From Phycicoccus sp. Soil748 (GTDB lineage: Bacteria; Actinomycetota; Actinomycetes; Actinomycetales; Dermatophilaceae): a stretch of DNA of 64,000 bases. Position numbers and translations under genes: made by a program. How positions within the stretch are numbered: the first letter of the stretch is position 1; every line of letters begins with the position of its first letter. Below are positions 56,750-64,000 of this stretch, in pieces. The notes beneath the pieces were generated by a model. That model worked only from the letters and a program-made list of their open reading frames with translations, made no database searches and had not been told where the DNA came from. Where the stretch lies: the NCBI RefSeq assembly GCF_001428025.1, contig NZ_LMSC01000006.1, positions 351,174 through 415,173 on the forward strand. The letters are read 5' to 3'.

Positions 56750-57586
56750 GTGTCCACCACCACGACGACGACGTCGGACCGGTCCCGTCCCACGCCCGCG
56801 GCACCTGCACGCCCTCTGCTGCACCGCCGCGCCTGGCCGTACGTCTCCATCCTCCTCGGGGCGGCACTGTGGTGGCCCGTCGGGTTCCTCGGCCTGCGCC
56901 CCTGGCCGCACCTGCCCCTCGACGTCTTCGCCGGAGACGCCCTCTTCCTGGGGGCCACCGCGGCCGCAGCGTCCGTCTCCCTCGTCGTGCGCTCGCCGTG
57001 GCCGAGGCTGCTGGTCGTCGTCCTCGCCAGCGGGCTCGGGTGGCTGGTCGACACCCCGACCGGTCGCTACCCGCACGAGCAGGCCGTCCTGGCGGCCCTC
57101 CTCGGAAGCGCCGCCCTCGCCGGGATCCTCCTCGGGGCGCGTGGCTCCAAGGGCCCGCTCGCCGCGGCGACCGTGCTGGCGGTCGTCGCGGGGCTCTCGC
57201 CGGCGACCTGGCCCCGCGGCCTGGCACTGGCGCTCGCCCTGGCGCTGCCGTTCGCCGTGGCGACCTGGCAGCGCGTCGCGCCGACGCTGCTGAGCCTCGT
57301 GCGCCTCGTGCTGACCTGGCTGGTGTTCGCCCTCCTCGGCAGGGCCCTGTCCTACGGCTGGGACCTCGTGCGCCCAGGCGGCGGGGGAGTCCCGGTCGGC
57401 CAGCAGGCGCGCTCGGTCGCCGACGCCGCGTGGGACTTCGTGCGCACGCAGTGGTGGACGCACTCGCAGGCCTTGCTGACCTCCTCCACGCGCTGGTACG
57501 TCGCCGCCGCGGTGCTGGCCCTCGTCGTCGTCGCGCTCAGGGTCGGGCGCGGTGTCCTGCGGCGGCGTAACTCCTCCACGGCCTGA
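56750..57586 (+). CDS. unknown multi-pass membrane protein
   Basis: A 278-residue protein not recognised by family. A Thr-rich cytosolic start is followed by about seven membrane segments between residues 27 and 195, a hydrophilic region with VADAAWDFVRTQWWTHSQ, a final membrane helix (about 250-268) and a basic RRRNSS tail. GTG 56750 is set by TAGCCT 7 bases upstream (leaderless). It is divergent from acs. No catalytic motif is visible. Confidence 0.75.
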   Translation: MSTTTTTTSDRSRPTPAAPARPLLHRRAWPYVSILLGAALWWPVGFLGLRPWPHLPLDVFAGDALFLGATAAAASVSLVVRSPWPRLLVVVLASGLGWLVDTPTGRYPHEQAVLAALLGSAALAGILLGARGSKGPLAAATVLAVVAGLSPATWPRGLALALALALPFAVATWQRVAPTLLSLVRLVLTWLVFALLGRALSYGWDLVRPGGGGVPVGQQARSVADAAWDFVRTQWWTHSQALLTSSTRWYVAAAVLALVVVALRVGRGVLRRRNSSTA

Positions 57587-57590
57587 CGAC

Positions 57591-57671
57591 CGGCGGACGA
57601 CCAACCTCGGACCCCGGCGCGGTACGCCGTGCTCGGAAAGGCTCCGCGCGCGCCCGGCTGGTCGTCGGCCG
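57591..57671. terminator. possible shared terminator, imperfect long hairpin
   Basis: 57591-57605 pairs with 57657-57671 (13 of 15 bases) between the convergent membrane-protein and AMIN-like genes. The 51-base loop makes a true terminator uncertain. Confidence 0.35.
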
Positions 57672-57677
57672 GTGGGG

Positions 57678-58313
57678 TCACCAGCGGTGGGCGACGTCGA
57701 TGACGAGCCGGCTCGTGGTGCCGTCGTCGAGCCGGAAGACCCGGAACGGCAGCCGCGCCCGGACCCCCAGGCCCATCGAGGTGTAGCCCTCGAAGGTGCC
57801 GGCCCAGGCGACCTGCCGGAACGTCGTGTAGCCGGTGACGTCGACGACCTCCCTGGGGTTGCGCGGCGTGAACGCCGCGGACCCGTTCGGGGAGTAGGCC
57901 GGGGCGTTGACGACGACGAGCAGCTTGGCGCCACCCCGCAGGGGCACCAGCTTGCCCTGCCCCTCGGTGTAGACGTTGGTCACGTACTTCACGGTGTAGC
58001 CGGCCGGCTTTCCCTTGAGGTCGACGACGAGCCGGTCGTAGCAGGTGTGGCGTCCGGACCTCACGCCGGTGACCGGTCCCGCGGCCATGGTGCGGTTGGA
58101 CTTGGCGAGCGACCCCCAGGCGATGCCGCAGTACGGCGCCGTGACGGCGCCCGTGGTGGCCGTGCTGGTCGCAGTGGTGGTCGCGGTGGTGGCCGCAGTG
58201 GTGGTCGCGGTCGCCGGGGCGGCGAGGGTGGTGGTGACGGGGATGGCCCCGAGCGCGGCGGCGACGACGAGCGACCGGACGGTCAGGCGGGTCGTGCGGT
58301 GGGTGGTGTGCAT
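57678..58313 (-). CDS. secreted AMIN-like domain protein
   Basis: A 211-residue exported protein. Residues 1-36 form a Sec signal (basic start, hydrophobic VVAAALGAIPV, then TTTLAAPATA). A Thr/Ala linker (about 37-58) leads to one beta-rich domain with HTCYDRLVVDLKGKPAGYTVKYV and FRVFRLDDGTTSRLVIDVAHRW, as in the AMIN-like DUF of actinobacteria. Two cysteines (CGIAWG and HTCYD) may pair. It may bind cell wall glycans. GGGAGG lies 6 bases before ATG 58313. Confidence 0.82.
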   Translation of the reverse strand: MHTTHRTTRLTVRSLVVAAALGAIPVTTTLAAPATATTTAATTATTTATSTATTGAVTAPYCGIAWGSLAKSNRTMAAGPVTGVRSGRHTCYDRLVVDLKGKPAGYTVKYVTNVYTEGQGKLVPLRGGAKLLVVVNAPAYSPNGSAAFTPRNPREVVDVTGYTTFRQVAWAGTFEGYTSMGLGVRARLPFRVFRLDDGTTSRLVIDVAHRW

Positions 58314-58379
58314 GGCGTCCTCCCTTCGGACACCCCAATGACGTCCTCGTGCCCGCCGTGGTTGACCGCGGCTCACGTG

Positions 58380-58418
58380 CACGGTGCCGCGCCCCCTGTG
58401 CGGGGACGCGGCACCGTG
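58380..58418 (-). terminator. terminator after actP
   Basis: A perfect 12-bp stem (58380-58391 with 58407-58418), extended inside by a CCCC/GGGG stem, lies about 40 bases after the actP stop. Confidence 0.8.
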
Positions 58419-58458
58419 GTCTGCGGGCGGGTCGGGCGCGACGCCGGACCCGCGTCAC

Positions 58459-60105
58459 CTAGTGGGTGGTCGCCTTCTCGGCACCGTGGCCGGTGAGGGA
58501 GCGCACCTCCATCTCGGCGTACTTCGCGGCGTTGTGCTCCTTGCTGGTCACGGTCCCGAGCCAGCCCAGGACGAACGCCAGCGGGATGGACACGATGCCC
58601 GGGTTGTCGAGCGGGAACCAGTGGAAGTCGGTGCCCTGCAACATCGACAGCGACTTGCCCGTGGCTGCGTCGACCGGCTTGCCCGACACCACGGGGCTGA
58701 AGACGATCAGCGTCAGCGCCGTGATGAGCCCGCCGTAGATGGACCACAGGGCGCCCCGGGTGTTGAAGCGCCGCCAGAACAGCGAGTAGAGGATCGTCGG
58801 CAGGTTCGCGGACGCCGCGATGGCGAACGCGAGGGCGACGAGGAACGCGATGTTCTGCCCGTTGGCGAGGATGCCGCCGAGAATGGCGAAGATGCCGATG
58901 ACGACCGCGGTGATGCGGGCGACCCTCACCTCGTCCTCGGCCGAGGCCGTGCCCTCCTTGATGACGGAGTTGTAGATGTCGTGGCTGAGGCTGGCGCTCG
59001 CGGTGATGGTCAGGCCGGCGACGACCGCGAGGATCGTCGCGAACGCGACCGCCGAGATGATGCCGAGCAGCAGCTCCCCGCCGAGCTCGTAGGCGAGCAG
59101 CGGCGCGGCCGAGTTGGCCTTGCCCGGCGCGGCGGCGATCGCCTTCGGGCCCACGAGGGCGGCGGCGCCGTACCCGAGCACGAGGGTGAACAGGTAGAAG
59201 ATGCCGATGAGCCAGATCGCCCACTCCACGGACTTCCGGGCCTCGCGCGAGGACGGCACCGTGTAGAAGCGCATGAGCACGTGCGGCAGGCCGGCGGTCC
59301 CGAGGACCAGGGCCAGCGACAGCGAGATGAAGTCGACCTTGGTCAGCCCGCTCTTGCCGTACTGCAGACCCGGGTCGAGCACCTTCTTGCCACCGGAGGC
59401 CTGGACGGCGTCGCCGAGCAGCGTGCTGAGGTTGAGCCCGAACTTGCCGAGCACCCACAGGAACATCACGCCAGCGCCGATGATGAGCAGGACCGCCTTG
59501 ATGATCTGCACCCAGGTCGTGCCCTTCATGCCGCCGATCAGGACGTAGGCGATCATCAGGACGCCCACGACGGCGATGACCAGCGACTGGCCGGCCTTGT
59601 CGTCGATGCCGAGCAGCAGGGCCACGAGGCCGCCGGCGCCGGCCATCTGCGCCAGCAGGTAGAAGAAGCAGACCGCGAGCGTCGAGATCGCCGCGGCCAT
59701 GCGGACCGGACGCTGCTTGAGCCGGAACGACAGGACGTCGGCCATCGTGTACTTGCCTGCGTTGCGGAGCAGCTCGGCCACGAGCAGCAGCGCCACGAGC
59801 CAGGCCACGAGGAACCCGATCGAGTAGAGGAAGCCGTCGTAGCCGTTGAGGGCGATGGCTCCCGCGATGCCGAGGAACGACGCCGCCGACAGGTAGTCAC
59901 CGGCGATGGCGATGCCGTTCTGCCTGCCGGTGAACGCGCGGCCACCGGCGTAGAAGTCGGCCGCGCTGCGGTTGTTCTTCGACGCCCTGATGACGATCCC
60001 GAGCGTGATGAGGACGAAGATGCCGAAGATCGTGATGTTGAGAGCAGGGCTGCCCACGTTGGTGGCGGCCGGCACGAGCGCGGGAACGGCGGTGGGGGCG
60101 CTCAT
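58459..60105 (-). CDS. actP: cation/acetate symporter
   Basis: A 548-residue sodium:solute symporter of the ActP/MctC group with about 13 membrane segments. GRAFTGRQNGIAIAGDYLSAASFLGIAG is the family's N-terminal block (split: RQNGIAIAGDYLSAASFLG). GTAGLPHVLMRFYTVP and AVVAGLTITASASLSHDIY complete the signature. The start overlaps the DUF485 gene by 4 bases (ATGA), as in E. coli yjcH-actP. Acetate or another short monocarboxylate is the likely cargo, in line with acs nearby. Confidence 0.95.
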   Translation of the reverse strand: MSAPTAVPALVPAATNVGSPALNITIFGIFVLITLGIVIRASKNNRSAADFYAGGRAFTGRQNGIAIAGDYLSAASFLGIAGAIALNGYDGFLYSIGFLVAWLVALLLVAELLRNAGKYTMADVLSFRLKQRPVRMAAAISTLAVCFFYLLAQMAGAGGLVALLLGIDDKAGQSLVIAVVGVLMIAYVLIGGMKGTTWVQIIKAVLLIIGAGVMFLWVLGKFGLNLSTLLGDAVQASGGKKVLDPGLQYGKSGLTKVDFISLSLALVLGTAGLPHVLMRFYTVPSSREARKSVEWAIWLIGIFYLFTLVLGYGAAALVGPKAIAAAPGKANSAAPLLAYELGGELLLGIISAVAFATILAVVAGLTITASASLSHDIYNSVIKEGTASAEDEVRVARITAVVIGIFAILGGILANGQNIAFLVALAFAIAASANLPTILYSLFWRRFNTRGALWSIYGGLITALTLIVFSPVVSGKPVDAATGKSLSMLQGTDFHWFPLDNPGIVSIPLAFVLGWLGTVTSKEHNAAKYAEMEVRSLTGHGAEKATTH

Positions 60106-60434
60106 CGGTGGTCCTCCCCGATGGTCTTGGCGAGCGCAGCCGCGCGCGGGTCGAACTCCCTGTCGGCCCAGCGCACGTAGACGATCGTGATGACGAAGGT
60201 GGAGACGAACTGCCCGAGGCCGAGGATGAGGCCGATGTTGATGTTGCCGAACACCTTGGTGCCCATGAACCCCGGCGCGTAGGTGGAGAGCAGGACGTAC
60301 AGGAAGTACCAGGCGAGGAACAGCCCGGTGAGGGGGAAGACGAACCGGCGGAAGCGGGTCCGCAGCTCGTCGAACTCCGGCGACCCCTGCAGGTCGACGA
60401 AGGGGTCGTGATCCGTGCGAGCGTCGTTGCTCAC
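60102..60434 (-). CDS. DUF485 membrane protein, ActP partner
   Basis: A 110-residue protein with two membrane helices (about 32-52 and 66-90). FRRFVFPLTGLFLAWYFLYVLLSTYAPGFM and VYVRWADREFDPRA are the DUF485 marks. The family is almost always encoded before actP and is thought to aid the symporter. GTG 60434 has GGAGGT 5 bases upstream. It is the first gene of the two-gene acetate-uptake operon. Confidence 0.92.
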   Translation of the reverse strand: MSNDARTDHDPFVDLQGSPEFDELRTRFRRFVFPLTGLFLAWYFLYVLLSTYAPGFMGTKVFGNINIGLILGLGQFVSTFVITIVYVRWADREFDPRAAALAKTIGEDHR

Positions 60435-60543
60435 GGGACACCTCCAGGTGGCTGACGTGGCGCGGCCGGCGTGCGAGACGACCGCAGTGGCCGTGGTGGG
60501 CGGCCCGTGCGCCACTGTGACGGGGACGACACCGGTGCGGGAG

Positions 60544-60569
60544 GTACGGCGCGGGTCCCCGCGCCGTAC
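60544..60569 (-). terminator. hairpin after the second symporter gene
   Basis: A 12-bp stem (60544-60555 with 60558-60569) lies about 80 bases after the minus-strand symporter stop. The 215-bp gap 60435-60649 otherwise must hold the DUF485-actP promoter; no clear hexamers were identified. Confidence 0.6.
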
Positions 60570-60649
60570 GGGGTGTGCGGTCGGCGGGTGGACGCTCGTC
60601 CTGCGCCGAACGGTCGCCCGGCCGCGACCAACGGCACCTCGGCCGCCAC

Positions 60650-62179
60650 TCAGTCGCGGTCGAGCGCCAGGTCCTCGGGGGTGTGCAGGCGGACCATGGT
60701 GCGTGCGGTGTGCCGCGGGACGCGTCCCGGTGTGGCCAGGGAGACGACGACGGCGGTGGCGAACGCCAAGGGGATGCACCACGCCGCGGGCTGGCCGAGC
60801 AGGGCTCCCGACCAGCCGGGTATGGGGCCTGCCAGCACCGTCGCGGCCACCGCGGTGGCCGCGCAGGCGCCGCCCACCACCAGTCCCGAGGCCGCCCCGA
60901 CCGTGCTCAGGCCGCGCCACCACGAGCCGAGGACGAGCAGCGGGCAGAACGTCGACGCGGCGACGGCGAACGCCAGGCTCACCATCGTGGCCAGCCCCAC
61001 CGGCTCGACGACCCGGGAGGCGACGAACGGCACCACCACCGCCAGTCCGGTCGCGAGGCGGAACCCTTGCACCACGGTGAAGTCGTCGCCCGTGACGCGC
61101 CCGAGCCGTCGCCGCAGGAGGTCCTGGTCGAGCACCCCCGCGACCGACATCGTCAGGCCGGAGGCGGTCGACAGGAACGCCGCGAAGGCGCCACCCGCCA
61201 GCACCGCCGACAGCAGCTCGCCGCCCGTCCCCGGTGTCATCACCCCGGGCAGCCGCAGGACGAGCGTGTCAGGGGCGACGCCGTCGGGCAGCAGCGGCAG
61301 GTACACGCGCCCCAGCACGCCGTACAGCGGGGGGAAGAGGTAGAACGCGCCGAGCAGGGCGACCACGGTCAGGGTCGTGCGGCGGGCCGCGCGGCCGTCG
61401 GGGTTGGTGTAGAAGCGGACGAGCACGTGCGGCAGCCCCATCGTCCCGAGCGCCAGGGCCAGCAAAAGGCTGTAGGTCGAGTAGACCGGGTGGCCCTGTC
61501 CTGCAAGGCCGCCCAGCGGTTCGGCCCACCCCGTGCCCTGCGCGGCGATGGCCGGAGCGGGCGAGCCGTCGCGCAGCCAGATCGCCAGCAGCACGAACGC
61601 AGGCACGGCGATCGCGGTGAGCTTGACCCAGTACTGCACCGCCTGCACGAGGGTGATCGAGCGCATCCCGCCGGCCGCGACGTTGGCCACGACGACGAAC
61701 GCCACGACCAGCCCGCCCACCCAGCTCGGCGCCCCGGTCACCGCGCCCAGCGCCAGGCCGGCGCCCTGCAGCTGGGGGAGCAGGTAGAGCCAGCCGATGG
61801 CGACGACGAGCACCGAGCAGAGCCGGCGGACGACGGTGCTCTCGAGGCGCGCCTCGGCGAAGTCGGGCAGCGTGTAGGCGCCGGACCTGCGCAGCGGTGC
61901 GGCCACGAGGACGAGCAGCACGACGTAGCCGACGGTGTAGCCGACGGGGAACCAGAGCATGTCGAGCCCGTTGGTGTAGACCAGCCCCGCGATGCCGAGA
62001 AAGCTTGCGGCAGAGAGGTACTCGCCGCCGATGGCGCTGGCGTTCCGGTATGGCGTGACGGTGCGGCCGGCCACGTAGAAGTCGCTCGTCGTCCGCGAGA
62101 GCCGCAGCCCGAACGCCCCGATGGCGAGCGTCACCGTGCAGACGAGGGCGATGGCGACGAGACCGTATGCGGTGTTCAC
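60650..62179 (-). CDS. second sodium:solute symporter (ActP-like)
   Basis: A 509-residue SSS transporter related to ActP: RNASAIGGEYLSAASFLGIAGL, ALGTMGLPHVLVRFYTNP and AAFLSTASGLTMSVAGVL. It is shorter than ActP, lacking part of the C-terminal extension. GTG 62179 starts 4 bases after the stop of the small membrane protein and is the last gene of the kinase-regulator operon. That linkage suggests it either transports or senses the monocarboxylate that the LytS/LytT pair responds to. Confidence 0.92.
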   Translation of the reverse strand: MNTAYGLVAIALVCTVTLAIGAFGLRLSRTTSDFYVAGRTVTPYRNASAIGGEYLSAASFLGIAGLVYTNGLDMLWFPVGYTVGYVVLLVLVAAPLRRSGAYTLPDFAEARLESTVVRRLCSVLVVAIGWLYLLPQLQGAGLALGAVTGAPSWVGGLVVAFVVVANVAAGGMRSITLVQAVQYWVKLTAIAVPAFVLLAIWLRDGSPAPAIAAQGTGWAEPLGGLAGQGHPVYSTYSLLLALALGTMGLPHVLVRFYTNPDGRAARRTTLTVVALLGAFYLFPPLYGVLGRVYLPLLPDGVAPDTLVLRLPGVMTPGTGGELLSAVLAGGAFAAFLSTASGLTMSVAGVLDQDLLRRRLGRVTGDDFTVVQGFRLATGLAVVVPFVASRVVEPVGLATMVSLAFAVAASTFCPLLVLGSWWRGLSTVGAASGLVVGGACAATAVAATVLAGPIPGWSGALLGQPAAWCIPLAFATAVVVSLATPGRVPRHTARTMVRLHTPEDLALDRD

Positions 62180-62183
62180 GGCC

Positions 62184-62600
62184 TCACCGGCGCCCCACGG
62201 CGGCCGAGAACTCGGCCTCGATGCGCTCGCTCTGGCGCACGTAGAAGCGGGCGACGACGAGCGCGACGGGGTAGACGACGACCGCGAGCACGAGCCAGGG
62301 CAACGGGACCCGGCCGATCTCGAGCGTCCGGGTCGCAGGGACGAGCAGGAAGAGCAGCGGCAGGCCACCGAGCCCCACCGCCCCGAAGGCCAGGACCAGC
62401 CCGGCCAGCCGGAGCTGCGCGGACATCAGCCCGGACATGTAGACCTCGCCGAGGTTGCTCTGCTCGTCGATCTCGCGCGTCAGGGGGCGCACGTCGCCGC
62501 GCAGGGTGGCGTCCCGCCGGGTGCTGGTGACCCGGACCCGTAGGGGTGCAGAGCCGTCGGCGTCGTCCACCGGCACGTCGCCAGGGCCTCGAGGACTCAC
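62184..62600 (-). CDS. small two-helix membrane protein, DUF485-like partner
   Basis: A 138-residue protein. A charged N-terminal 55 residues (no domain seen) precede two membrane segments (about 62-87 and 96-117) and a tail RFYVRQSERIEAEF resembling the end of DUF485 proteins. By position it is the partner subunit of the SSS transporter encoded next. GTG 62600 lies 4 bases after the regulator stop. Assignment to DUF485 is tentative. Confidence 0.75.
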   Translation of the reverse strand: MSPRGPGDVPVDDADGSAPLRVRVTSTRRDATLRGDVRPLTREIDEQSNLGEVYMSGLMSAQLRLAGLVLAFGAVGLGGLPLLFLLVPATRTLEIGRVPLPWLVLAVVVYPVALVVARFYVRQSERIEAEFSAAVGRR

Positions 62601-62604
62601 CGGG

Positions 62605-63429
62605 TCACTGGTCGACCCGGGCTGCCGGACGCAGCAGCCGGTCGCGGAGCTCGCGGGTGTGCCGGCGGCTCACCTGGAGCTCGACGTCGTCGAGGACGAC
62701 GCTGCACCGGCCGTGCTCCATCCGCACCTCCCGGACGTGGGCCAGGGAGACCAGGGTGCTGCGGTGGATGCGCACGAAACCCGCTGCCGCCCAACGCTCC
62801 TCGAGAGTGCTGAGGGGGATCCGCACCAGGTGCGAACCGGCCGGCGTGTGCAGGCGGGCGTAGTCACCCTGCGCCTGGGCGTAGCGCACCTGGCTGCGGG
62901 TGATGAAGCGGGTGACGCCGGCCAGCTCCACCGGGATCGTCTCGTCCGCGTCGGCCGGTGCTGCCGACCCACGACCTGTGCCCGTGGCGACGGGCTCCAC
63001 CGAGGCGACCACGCGGCGTACCGCCTCCGAGAGCCGGTCGGGGCGCACCGGCTTCATGACGTAGTCGACGGCGTCGACGGCGAAGGCGTCGACCGCGTGC
63101 TGGTCGTGGGCCGTGACGAAGACGACCTGGGGGCGCTCGGTGAAGCGGGCGATGACCCTTGCGAGGTCCATGCCGTCGAGCCCCGGCATCGAGATGTCGG
63201 AGAACACCACGTCGATGTCGCCGGCCTCCAGGGCCCGCAGCGCCTCGGCCCCGCTGCCGGCCGTGCGCACCTGGGCGATCCGCTCGTCCTGGCGCAGCAG
63301 CCAGCTCAGCTCCTCGAGGGCGGGCTGCTCGTCGTCGACGACCAGGGCGCGCAGGGCAGTGCCCGCGGGGCCGACGGTGGCGTCGCGCGGGCGGCGGGGC
63401 TCCGGCTCGCCGGAGGGGGCGCCAGCCAT
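62605..63429 (-). CDS. LytTR-type response regulator
   Basis: A 274-residue two-component regulator. The receiver (about 27-145) has VVDDEQPALEE, phospho-acceptor D in VVFSDISMPGLDG, T in FVTAHDQ and K in VMKPVRP. The LytTR DNA-binding domain (about 170-268) has ITRSQVRYAQAQGDYARLHT, FVRIHRSTLVSLAHVREV and LQVSRRHTRELRDRL. It is encoded between the kinase and two transporter genes, so it probably controls the symporter operons in response to acetate or pyruvate-like signals. Confidence 0.94.
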   Translation of the reverse strand: MAGAPSGEPEPRRPRDATVGPAGTALRALVVDDEQPALEELSWLLRQDERIAQVRTAGSGAEALRALEAGDIDVVFSDISMPGLDGMDLARVIARFTERPQVVFVTAHDQHAVDAFAVDAVDYVMKPVRPDRLSEAVRRVVASVEPVATGTGRGSAAPADADETIPVELAGVTRFITRSQVRYAQAQGDYARLHTPAGSHLVRIPLSTLEERWAAAGFVRIHRSTLVSLAHVREVRMEHGRCSVVLDDVELQVSRRHTRELRDRLLRPAARVDQ

Positions 63430-63438
63430 GGCCAGAGC

Positions 63439-64000
63439 CTACGTGGTGGCGTGCACGCCGGGGGCGTACTTGGGCACCCGGAAGCTCACCTTGGTGCCCG
63501 CCCCGGGAGCCGTCTCGACCACGAGCCCGAACTCGTCGCCGTACACCTGGCGCAGCCGCGCGTCGACGTTGCCGAGCCCGACGTGGTCGGCGCCCGAGCG
63601 CCCGTCGAGCACCGTGCGGATCGCCTGCGGGTCGGACCCGACGCCGTCGTCCTCGATGCTGATGCCCGCCTCGGCGCCCTCGTCCGTGGCGACGATGCTG
63701 ATGTGCCCACCGCCCTCCTTGCCGGCCAGCCCGTGACGCACGGCGTTCTCGACGAGGGGCTGGATCGCGAGGTAGGGCACGGTGACCGGGAGGACCTCGG
63801 GGGCGATGAGCAGGGAGATGCGCAGCCGGTCACCGAACCGCGCCTGCTCGAGCACGAGGTAGCGCTCGACGTTGCGCAGCTCCTCCGCCAGCGTCGTGAA
63901 GGCGCCCCCGCGGCGCAGGGCGTAGCGCGTGAAGTCGGCGAACTCCAGCAGCAGGTCGCGCGCGCGGTCGGGGTCGGTGCGCACGAACGAGGCGATCGCT
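63439..64000 (-). CDS. LytS-type sensor histidine kinase (partial, 3' end)
   Basis: Only the C-terminal about 186 residues are in the window. ASFVRTDPDRARDLLLEFADFTRYALRR (split: TDPDRARDLLLEF) follows the phospho-acceptor helix, which lies just beyond the edge. Then come YLVLEQARFGDRL, the N box QPLVENAVRHGL, the G1 region EDDGVGSD and the G2 region GLGNVDARLRQVYG. This is the His_kinase/LytS group, the usual partner of LytTR regulators. The stop is 9 bases before the regulator start. The sensing domain cannot be seen. Confidence 0.9.
   Translation of the reverse strand, partial: AIASFVRTDPDRARDLLLEFADFTRYALRRGGAFTTLAEELRNVERYLVLEQARFGDRLRISLLIAPEVLPVTVPYLAIQPLVENAVRHGLAGKEGGGHISIVATDEGAEAGISIEDDGVGSDPQAIRTVLDGRSGADHVGLGNVDARLRQVYGDEFGLVVETAPGAGTKVSFRVPKYAPGVHATT

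Overview
The window is about 71 % G+C, with dense genes, many GTG starts and many 1-4 base stop/start overlaps. Its first 14 kb follow the gene order of the Mycobacterium tuberculosis Rv3683-Rv3669 region. Together with leaderless promoters (a TANNNT hexamer 6-7 bases before the start codon) and WhiB, MarP and PBP+PASTA genes, this marks an actinobacterium. The overall flavour suggests the Intrasporangiaceae/Micrococcales, but the genus cannot be read from the sequence. No tRNA, rRNA, CRISPR array, prophage or insertion sequence was seen.

Layout. (1) 0.2-15.4 kb, conserved envelope/stress core: metallophosphoesterase, YqeY, PonA2-like PBP, WhiB4-like regulator, paired Get3/ArsA-like ATPases, RidA, two Nudix proteins, MBL protein, Crp, endonuclease III, MarP, an EphE-like hydrolase and a small holin-like membrane protein. 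(2) 15.5-18.7 kb, ion transport: a CBS protein behind a leaderless mini-cistron, an ArsB/NhaD-type permease, and NhaA with a structured leader RNA and a C-terminal EF-hand-like loop. (3) 18.8-27.0 kb, an aryl-CoA operon (FAH hydrolase, cupin, thioesterase, aryl-CoA ligase, salicylyl-CoA/2-aminobenzoyl-CoA-type monooxygenase-reductase fusion, 4HBT thioesterase), with a divergent ridA and a PaaX regulator. (4) 27.1-53.1 kb, purine and glyoxylate catabolism: malic enzyme, CitE-like lyase, a novel-looking regulator, uricase, two NCS2 permeases (one fused to an OHCU decarboxylase-like domain), UraD, HIUase, Hyi, tartronate semialdehyde reductase, Gcl, glycerate kinase, FAH protein, allantoinase, ureidoglycine aminohydrolase, XdhABC, guanine deaminase, malate synthase and an IclR/AllR regulator. 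(5) 53.2-64 kb: GDPD, DUF2383 protein, acetyl-CoA synthetase, a membrane protein, a secreted AMIN-like protein, DUF485-ActP, and a LytS/LytT two-component system joined to a second sodium:solute symporter.

How it works together. Guanine is deaminated to xanthine, oxidised by Xdh to urate, and converted by uricase, HIUase and OHCU decarboxylase to allantoin, then by AllB and AllE towards glyoxylate. Glyoxylate can go through Gcl, GlxR and GarK to 2-phosphoglycerate, or through malate synthase and malic enzyme to pyruvate. AllC and a classical ureidoglycolate enzyme are not in the window. The control layer is legible. TTCC-N7-GGAA palindromes (probable AllR sites) recur at the malic enzyme, uricase, hyi and aceB/allR promoters. 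In the first three, two sites lie exactly 21 bp apart and begin at the last base of the -10 hexamer. A second palindrome, TCAACA-N3-TGTTGA, sits in the uricase and xdh promoters only. In M. tuberculosis acs lies close to the Rv3670/Rv3669 pair; here about 39 kb separates the matching genes, so parts 2-4 look like an accessory block set into older synteny.
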